Below the pieces are notes generated by a model. That model worked only from the letters and a program-made list of their open reading frames with translations, did not search any database and was not told the origin of the DNA. Below, in pieces: positions 8,299 to 17,900 of a stretch of DNA of 64,000 nucleotides. The DNA is taken from NCBI RefSeq assembly GCF_022568815.1, contig NZ_JAKZHX010000008.1:1-64000 (forward strand). The letters are read 5' to 3'. Position 1 is the stretch's first letter. Each line of letters opens with the position of its first letter. The DNA is from Undibacterium paludis (GTDB lineage Bacteria > Pseudomonadota > Gammaproteobacteria > Burkholderiales > Burkholderiaceae_D). Both the position numbers and the translations under genes were made by a program.

Positions 8299-8475
8299 CT
8301 ATCGATGAATTTCTTGATGAGGAAGCACATTGCCGGCTGTATCCACCACGCCGGCTCCATCACTTTGCGGTATCTTGCCACTGGCGTCGTGGTTTTCATG
8401 GGTGATGGTTTGACGGTTGTCGCTCTGGTGAACGCGACCAGCCGCCCCATCGATGAATCGGAGGGAGTCCTGTCC
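8299..8475 (-). pseudogene. Displaced rhs tail
   Basis: An open minus-strand frame without a start, ending at a TAG at 8299-8301. It contains RQTITHENHDASGKI, identical to a segment of the giant Rhs protein (encoded near 11500-11550), and the similarity continues at DNA level for roughly 30 bases before the reading diverges into a short tail ending in PHQEIHR. Upstream it loses the frame at a TAA (8476-8478). It is a core remnant left from an exchanged rhs tip and directly precedes the zinc-ribbon candidate immunity gene. Confidence 0.7.
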
Positions 8476-8590
8476 TTAAATCCCAATGTTGATATTAAGG
8501 CATCTCTGATTGAATCCAAAATCGCAAAGTTAATTCTAAAAAATAAATTACTTATAAATGGTGTACCGGACTTAATCAGAGGTTCTTTCA

Positions 8591-8869
8591 TCAAGAAAGC
8601 ATTATTGGTAGCGCTAGAGTCGCCCCGTCAATAAATGACCAAGTTATACCAACTAATTTCTTCACAATGCCCGGATCTTTAGTTAAAAATGGACGAAGAA
8701 ACCCATCAAATTCTTCAGAAAATTCAACTGACCGAATTCCTGAAAAATCTTTCGCGTGCGCGACAAAAGAAAGAACTTCTCCGTTAAGCAAAAAATGATA
8801 CATCATTCCACCAATCTCATCCGAACGATTTATGGATTGCAAAAATAGTTGATCAAAATTAGTAGACAT
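8591..8869 (-). CDS. Small protein, candidate immunity to the Rhs protease tip
   Basis: A 92-residue soluble protein with no recognised domain, mixed alpha/beta in appearance (MMYHFLLNGEVLSFVAHA, then acidic SVEFSEEFDGFL). GGGAG seven bases before the ATG is a good ribosome site. It starts 48 bases after the stop of the giant rhs gene on the same strand, the standard position of the cognate immunity gene of a polymorphic toxin. By analogy it would bind the toxin tip in the cytoplasm of the producer and its sister cells. No homologue is recognised, so the role rests on position, size and lower GC. Confidence 0.65.
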   Translation of the reverse strand: MSTNFDQLFLQSINRSDEIGGMMYHFLLNGEVLSFVAHAKDFSGIRSVEFSEEFDGFLRPFLTKDPGIVKKLVGITWSFIDGATLALPIMLS

Positions 8870-8917
8870 GTAATAACTCCCGTTTTTATTTTTTACTTCG
8901 TCAAATTGGATGATACC

Positions 8918-11900
8918 TTATGGCTTATATACAGAATAACCTGTCCATACATTATTGAATTCATTTTGTAGCATTTTATAGCTTGTTTGTTTCCAAGGAT
9001 CGCGAATCAATACCAAGCCTGCATTATCAATACCGTCTACCACGACCCAATGGCCAATAGGGTTTCCACGTTCAAACAAAAATGCGGACCAAGAACCTGT
9101 TTTATTGAGTGCTCCAAAGCTAGAGATATCAACACCAGCCCCCATCCAGCCCTTATCGACAGAATTCAATTTTCCAGCCAAACCTTGGGCTGAAGTTGTC
9201 TCGCCTCCAAATATTGACTGTTCAATTATCACCCCTCGATCGGCCAGCATTGTCTGACCGCATGCCTGTCCACAAGCTGTTTTTGTTAATTGTTGCGAAA
9301 CAGATGAGTTAGGAACTTCATTAATTACCGGCCAATTTCCACCTGCACCTGCACGTTCAAGACCTATGTCCGTACTGTACGAAGCCAATTGACCGGTATC
9401 ACGCAAAGCACCAACTTTCCCAGCATTACTCCATGCACTGTATCCTCCTGCTAGAGCCATCATCGCGTCAGTTCCATACATACCAAAGCGCTGCGCATCA
9501 TTGCTCGGCGTCCATGTATGAAGTTGCCAAGGCTGCGAGCCACGGAAATTCTGATACACGTCATTCGATACCAATCCTAATTGGTTAGCAATTGCCAAGT
9601 ACCCTTCTGCAGCTAGCTTTGTGCCAGTAATAGGTAAATTGACGGCATAAGGGCCTATATTCAAAAAACTTTTAAATGAACCTGTACCCGCTCCTAATGG
9701 ATCATCCCAGGCAGCTTTAGCCGTACGAACTATAGTCTCACCAAACGGATCACGCACCTGCCGATTATCGACTTGCACCCATTCAGTTCCCACAACATTT
9801 CCTAACATATCGGTGATTGGGCGCTCCACCATGCCTGGCCCATTTCCCCCATTTCCAGAATAAGCAATCAGCCCGGCAGTTTCTGAACTACGGCCACCGT
9901 ACCTCATATAGGTCTCGGCCATTATTGCATTTCCTAATTCAGTATTTTTACGCCCTAAAATCTGGTTTTCAGAATTTGCATAGTTTGCGCTTTGCAATGC
10001 TATTTTTCGTGCATTACTAGAATCTAAAGCCGACTGGCCCAGCGCGGTATTGTCACCACTACTATTTCCATCAGGGAGGATGTATTGCATGCCAGCCTTG
10101 ATAGCATCGGTAGTTAACCCGTTCGCCGCCATAAAGTCACCTATAGCTCCAGCATCACTCGTCCCAAGCATTGAAGAAATGCCTTTACCTTTTCCTGCGA
10201 TCATAGTTGTTGGCGAATCTTGACTTTCACCAAAACCCATTGCCTGATTTGACCAGTTATCGATTGTATCGGCATCGTTATCCACCACACTGACGTTGTC
10301 GTTACCCGATCCACCACCTGTTGTATCTTTGGTCGTGGTATCCAGATTCATTGAAGTGTTACCAGCACCAGTCATTACACTGTCACCTGGCTTGCTCCCG
10401 CCTGTTGTGCCATCACCTGCGCCACCAGTATGCGTTTCATCACCTGCCGTCACATGATTATCTGTGCCATTACCATTGCCAGATGTTCCCGTGCCCCCAT
10501 CCTGTGACCCAGTCGTAGCGACATCTTTCAATGCCGTGTTGGCGCCATCAGCGGTCTTGGTATTGCCCAGGTTTAAGGTGTCCTGATAACCATTAACCTT
10601 CGCTACAAGCTTACCGTCTTCGCCACTGTTTTTGTCGACGCCATCGCCTGTGGTTTGATCGAAGGTGTTGCTGTCTGCGATGTCCTGATCAGTTGGCTGG
10701 TGTTCTTTTTCATAATCCTCGACCTTTTTCTTGAGGTCAGCGACTTGTGTCTTGAATTGGTCGGCGGGGTCTTGCAGTGCATCGACCTTGGCTTTGAGCG
10801 CATCGATCTGGGCCTGGGCGGCGGCAATCTTGGCCAGGGCGTCGGGGGCGGTCGGGTTCCAGGTCTTCTCGCTGGCATTTGTGTCGGTAAGCAACTTGGC
10901 GACCTGATCTCGCAAGGTCTTGACTTGCCCCGTCAGGGTATCGAACTGCGTGCCGGCTTCGGCGATCTGTGTTTTGAGTTCGTCGCTTAAGTCAGGTTTA
11001 TACGCCAGTGGGACCAGATCGGCATCGGCTGTATAGAGCACGACATCTATTTTACCGGGGGCCAGGTTCAACGCTGATTCATGCTGATGCAGCTGTAACA
11101 AGCTATTGATGTAGGGGTCGCCAGTCGTTGCTGTGGTGGCGCCCGATGATCCGGTGCTGCTAGTTGCAGTTACTGCGTTACTCGCCAGTGTGGATTTGGT
11201 ACTCGTGCTGGCTGTACCAGTACTACCTCCTGGCGCAGTTGGCGCAGGTGCTGGCGCAGCAACGGGTGCTGCTGGTGGCGGTGCACTGTTACTGCTGCTC
11301 GCCTGCAGCTCTGCCATGCGCAGATTATTGACCAGTGCCTGGGTTGCTGATGTGCTGCCCTGCCAGGTTTCACTCTTGCCTGTACCGTTACCTTTATTGC
11401 TGGCAAAGTTGTTGCCAGTCGTCCCCAGGCTGCTATGGAATAGCTGACGGTTGATCAGCAGGTTATTGGTCACCACACCGGCTTGCTCACTTTGGATGAT
11501 CTTGCCGCTGGCGTCGTGGTTTTCATGGGTGATGGTTTGACGGCTACCGCTCTGGTTGCTGTCGGTCACGTCCAGTTCGATGAGGTTGCCGTTCACATCA
11601 TAGTTGTACTGGCGGTTGCTTTGTCCACCCAGACTGGCCCATTTGGCATTGGTCTTGGTGGTCAGGACGCTGCCTTGCAGGTAAGCATCTGCCTTGATTT
11701 GCTGTAACTGGACTTGCAGGCTGTTACCGGCATTGTCATGGCTGGTATAGGCTTGCAGATGGCCTTCGTTATCGTATTGGGTGTAGTCGGTTTGCAGACT
11801 CAGCTGGTTCTGGGCATTGCGCACGGTCTCACTGAGCAGGTCGCCATTGGCGTTATAAGCCTTTTGGTTGTTGACGGCGGTTTCAGCCGCACTGGCAAGT

Positions 11901-14900
11901 TGACTGCTCTGTAGCGCCTGCAGATAGCCTGGGGCCATACTGTTGTTGATGCCTTGCTGCACCAGCCTGCCATTGCCATCGTAATAGCGCTGGTCAACGA
12001 CGGTTGCGTAGCTTGCAGCCAGACGCTTGCCCGTCGTGTCATAGCTGGCGACAGCGATGCTGGTGAGGCGATTGGCAGCATCATAGCTGAAGTAACGGGT
12101 GATCAGGCCTTCGCGTATGAGGTAAGTGGTGTGGCTGGTGTCGGGTTGGCCGTCGCTTCCCAGTGGGATCTGGGCGACCAATTCCTTACCCCAGGCAGTG
12201 TCACTAGCGACATTACCGTTCTTGTCGTAGGTGAGCTGACGCCCCTGGCTGGCATTAACATTGGCATTGTCTGCTGCGGTGGCGTTGGTACTGCCTTCGA
12301 CCAGGTTTTGTCTTTGCATGCCGTCATACGCATACCAGTTGTCCTTGGTCGCTGCAGCAAGTGCGGCTTGTTCATGCTTGACCGTGTGTTGCGTACCAGA
12401 GATGCTGACGTTACGCGTCGTCGTTGATGCTGCTTCGGTCTGCTGGGTCTGGTGTTGGTGGAGCAGATTCCCGTTTTTGTCGTAATCAAAGGCAATGGCA
12501 TAACCGCTCTGGTCATCGACTCGCGCCAACTGACCAAGGGCGTTGTAGCTGAGCTGGTTATCTTGCAGGCTGTAATCGGCCTGAATGGTCTGTTCGCGTA
12601 CATGCTGGCCCGCCAGGTTGTAGCTGTACAGGGTGGTCTTGTCGAGGGCAAGGTCGCGGATTTGCGTGACCTGTCCCGCATCGTCATAGTGGTAGTTGAG
12701 GTTTTGTCCGCGTGTGCTGGTTTGTTGTTGCAATTGCCCGGCATTGTCATAGGCGTAGCTGGTGACAGCGCCACCAATATCGGTATGGCTTTGTAGCTGG
12801 CCTGTGCTGTTGTAGCGCCAGGTGCTGATAGCGCCATTGGCGTCTTGTGAGGCAGTCTGGTGGCCCTGGCTGTCGTAGGCAGTTTGCCTGACCTGGCCCA
12901 TGACTTGTTGACTGCGTACGGTATTGCCACGCAGGTCGACGTCATAGAGAGTTGTCTCGCCATTGCCGTTGGTGCTGCTCAGTACATGGCCTGCCTGGTC
13001 GTAACTGGTGCTGCTGACCAGGCTTTGCTGGTTGCTTGTCAGGATACCGTTGCTGGTGCTGGATTTGACTACAAGGTCGGTACTGGTCGTGAGCAGATGG
13101 CCCAGATGGTCGTACTGGTAACGGCTGGTATTGCCATTGGCGTCGGTCTGGCTGCTTTGTTGGCCCAGGCCATTGTAGTAATGCTCAACGACACCGCCAT
13201 CCGCGTGGGTTTCGGTACGTAACTGGCCGTTGGCATCCCAGGACTGGCGGTTGGTGTTACCTACAGCATCAGTGCTGGCGATCTGGCGGCCAAGCTGGTC
13301 ATAGTAAAGGCGGGTGACAGCGCTGTCGGCAGTTTGCTGACCTGTGGCATCGGGTGCTCGCTGCTCTATCAACTGGTTATTGGCATTGTACTGATAGGTG
13401 GTGATGCCGTTGAAACCGTTCAGGTCACTGCGGCTGGTGAGATTGCCCCAGCGGTCGAAGTTTTGGCGGATGACTGGTATCTGGCCATCACGTGTTGTTT
13501 CAACAATCGTGGTGACACGTCCCAGCAGATCGTACTGGTTCAGTGTGCGCCGCGTACCTGTCAATTGTTCGGCCTGTTGCGCATTCTGGATGGTGGTCAG
13601 CGGATCACCATTGCCCAGCTGGAGGCTGATCTGGTTGCCACCTGTGGTGCTATAGGTGGCAGTCTGGTGGCCTTGCACGTCGTATTGCATGACTCTGGTG
13701 ACGCCATCGCCGCCATCGCTGCGCCACAAGCGTCCGGCATTGTCATAGTCGTAGTGGTAGGTTTGCTGACCATTCGTACCTTCACTGATGACATCGCCGA
13801 AAGCATTGTAGGCAGCTTCTTTACGAACTACGCCTGCTACCGCCTGTGCAACCGTGATGATTTTGCTGCCATCACTACTGAGCTGGCTGGTGCTGGCGGG
13901 AGTGATGCTGGCGGTGCGTCGGCCAAGGGCATCGTATTCATAGGCGGTAAACAAGGTATGGACAACGCCGTCATTGCCACTGACACCCATCCAGTTTTTG
14001 CGCAGATGGTTTTGTGCATCATAGGACGCAAAGTGATTGGCACCATTGGCGTCGGTATTTTGTACGACGTTGTTATTGCTGTCATAACGGGCCATGCTGA
14101 TGCGGTCGTCGCTGCTGGTGCTGCCTTTGGTGTAGCCCAGACTGTCGGCTGCGGTGGCGCCATTGGCGTACTCGGCCTTGGTGACGACATTACCAAGGGC
14201 GTCGCGCTGGTATTCGGTGAGTGGGCGCAAGGTCGTGCCTGTTGCGGTACTGACCGCTGCCTGTGCAATGGCACGGACACGTCCCAGGGCATCGTAATAG
14301 CGGTAGCTGCGATTGCCGAGTGCGTCGGTGGTTGCTACCAGGTTGCCGGTGGCATCGTATTCCTTGGTGGTGGTCAGGTCGGCACGGCTGCGCTGGCCGG
14401 TGGCGAGGTTTTCTGACCCGTCGTTATAGCTGACGTTCAGGCGGGTCTCACTGGTCTGGCGGTTAGCCTTGTCGTACCCGTAGACGATGCTTCTGTCATC
14501 GCCACTGGTGGCTGGTAATACCAGATTGCTGGCCTGACTGTCCGTGGCAGACAGGGCGGTAGCATATTCAGTAGTGCGGGCGATATTACCTGCCGCGTCG
14601 TAAGACTGTGTGCTGACGTAGCCGAGGGCATTGATGGCTGCTGTGCGGCGACCGTCTTTGTCATAGAAGTAGCGGCTAGTGGTCCAGCTATTGCTTTGCG
14701 GATCAGCCAGCACCGAGGTCTGGGACAGGCTGCCAAAGGCATCGTAACTGTAGCGTGTGACGCTGTTTGCCTGGACGCTGGCGGCACCCGCCTGGCCATT
14801 GTTGACCCAGGTGGCTGGCCCGGTGATTTCAACAGGACGACCAAGCAGGTCATACTTTGTGGTGCTCGTGCGGTCTTGTTGATGATCCATGCCCGCTAAA

Positions 14901-17900
14901 GCGGCACTGATCTGGCTGGTTTGTGGTGCCTGCTGTGCTGTTGCTCCAGCGTTGAGCATGCTGCTGATGTTGACTGCGTGGGCATACCTGGTCTCAGTAC
15001 TTGTATCGCCGAAGCTGTTATAGGTATAGCCGGTGGTATTCCCCAAAGCATCAACGGTATAACTGATGCGGCCAGCCTGGTCGTAGCTGCGATAGCTGGT
15101 ATTGCCCGCAGTATCGCGGCTGGCAACGACATGACCGAAGCTGTCATAGCGCAATTCCGAAGTCAGCGTGACATTGCTTTCGGTGCGGGCGGCAAGGCCG
15201 GTCGCGCCATTACCAGCCAGGTTGTCGGCATCGGCATTATAGATGGCAGTAGGTGGATAGATGGTTTTAGTAAGACGGCCAAGGGCATCGTATTCGTATT
15301 GCGTGACACGTTGTTCAGGACGGCCGGCTGCCTCGGTACGGCTTCTGAGGTTGCCTTGCCCATCGTAAGTCATCCTGGTGACGATACCCGCCTGCACTGT
15401 GGTGCCGCTTTGCAGATTGCCATTGGCATCAATGGTGACACTGGCCAAGGCAATAGCAGGCGAAGTTCCACTCGCCAACCGGCCAGCCTCATCATAGGTG
15501 TAAGTCCAGGTGGCTTTTAATTTATTGGTGTAGCTGGTCTTTTGGCCGAGGCTGTTGTAGGTGTAGCTTTCTGTATTGCCAAGGGCGTCGGTGACGCTGA
15601 GCAAATTACCGGCATTGTTATACTTATATCCGGTGAGACGGTCTTTAGCAGCATCTGCGTTGATGGCTGCCTTGATGGATGCGGCATCGCTGTTACTGAC
15701 AGTGACGGCATTGGCATATTGCACCGTCTGCTTGAGGTGCTGGCCCTCATAGACGTTTTGCGTGACATAGCCTTGCGCATCAACTTTGTAGCTGAGGCGA
15801 TTGGCTTCATCATAGGCGCGGCGCTCTATACGGTCCTGCGGGCTTTGTTTGCCTGTCATCATGCTGACGACGGCATCTGCCCTGGTGCCAACAGGGACAG
15901 CACTGACACTGATGCGGGTGGCGTAGGCTGTTGTGGTAGTCAGATTGCCGACTTTGTCATAGGTGTAGCCGGTGACTGCACCATCAGCAGCAATCTTGAA
16001 TCCCAGACGACCAGCTACATCGTAGGCATAGGACTCTATCCTGTCCTGATCTGAGGTCGGTATGGCGGCAAGGCTCAAATCAGCTGCTGGCGGTACGGCA
16101 ATCCTGCTTGCGTACTGGATGGTGCGTACAACGTTGTTGGCGCCGTCATAGGCATGACCGGTGACTTCACCAAGTGCATTAACTTCCAGTGTCTGGCGAC
16201 CATCCTTGTCGTAGTAACGATAAGAAACCTGGTCATTGGCGCTAGTTGCCGGGATCAGGGCGGCCAGGCTGTCGTTATTGGCGGTGGCGCTGATTGCCTT
16301 GACGGCTGTCGGCGTCAGGGCAAGCGCATAGCGGTGGACCTGACTGATACGGCCATTCGGGTCATAGGCGGTGGTGGTGACGCCGCCTGCGGCATCAATG
16401 CTAATGGTCTGGCGGTTCTGGCTGTCGTAGGCATAGTGGCTCACATTGCCATTGGCGTCAGTTACGCTGATGACGTTGTTGTTGGCGTCATAGGCGTATT
16501 TGCAGCTGATGGTGGTGCCACCATCCTGTGATTCGCTGATACGGCGGCCCAGGGCATCATAGGTATAGCTTTGCACCAAGGAGGCATCGTTGCCATTGCC
16601 CTTCTGGGTTATCTTTAGGGTCTTGCCGGCTTCGTCGTAGTTGTATTCGGTGATCAGGTGCAGACCATCGGGGTCAACGATGCTTTGCAACAGTTGGCCT
16701 TTGTGGTCATAGACCAGTCTGGTGACTTTGTTGTCCGCATCGGTGATTTCGATCTGACGGCCAAAGGCATCGTATTTGTAACTGGTGACCAGGGTCTGGC
16801 CGCCTGCCATGACCAGGGTTTTGCTGGTGAGGCGGTTGGCATCGTCGTAAGTGTAGGTGGTGACGTTGCCGTTTTCGTCTGTGCTTTGTTTTAGCAGGTC
16901 GGCTTTGTCGTAGAGATTGCTGGTTGCATTTTGACCAACCGATGTACCAGTCTGATTGCCGTCTTTATCCTGTATAAAACTCGTAAAAATCAAGCCATCG
17001 GAAGTATTGAAATATTCTCCAAAACGTGTTTTACCCAGCCCTGATGTATTACCTTCCGCTGAGGTGGCATCAATACGGTTAGCAGCACGTGTTGATGAGT
17101 ACTGGTAAGTTGTCGTGTTACCTTTGGCATCTGTTTTTGTCAGCACCCTGCTGAATGCATCATAACTTGCATGCGTCGCATTACCGCTCGTCACATCCTT
17201 GATTTCAACCACTTGACCGAGACGGTCAAACTGTTGCTGCGTGACATTTCCCATAGCATCGACCGTGCGCCAGGCGCGGCCAAAGGCGTCATAATCAGCA
17301 TGCACGGCCTGACGCAGGTCGGCGGTATCGCGTATCGTATCCGTGACCGAACCTCGTTTATCGTAATGCAGTTCAGTTTCAATATGTTTGACATCGATGA
17401 CTTTGATTTGTTCGCCAAACTGGTCATAGGTGTACTTGGTCACCTGGTTGTTGGCATCGGTCGATGTCGCTATCCGGCCATTGAGGTCATAGGTGTAACT
17501 GGTGTGGATATCGTCGGTCTGGTTCGCCAACGCCTGGATTTGTTGAGTGAACTCGGCAGTTTGCAAGCCACCTGTCAGTGTGCCCAGCCCTGTCAGGCGG
17601 GTGGCGTACTGAACGGTATCTGTCAACTGGCCAAGGTGGTTGTAACGATTTTCCGTGACTTCACCCAAGGCATTGATGGTGTGCGTCAGATGGCCTGCCC
17701 TATCGTAGTAATACAAAGTGCGGTGACCATTCTGGTCGGTGCTACTGGTACGGCGATTGGTGGCATCGTAGGTGTAAGTGATGCCATAATCTTTCCAGAG
17801 TTGGCTGATGGCAGCCGGGTCGGTGGTATTGCGTAACAACTCGCTGCCATTACCAGCCATTTTGCTGATGACGCGGCCAAACTTGTCGTAGGCAAGTGTA

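Noticed and set aside
8265..8594. Minus-strand 109-codon frame overlapping the displaced rhs tail
   Set aside because: It is in a different frame from the rhs-homologous reading and its second half is the same DNA; only its first ~45 residues could be relic coding sequence.
8212..8634. Plus-strand 140-codon frame
   Set aside because: It runs antisense across the rhs remnant and has no ribosome site or recognisable family.
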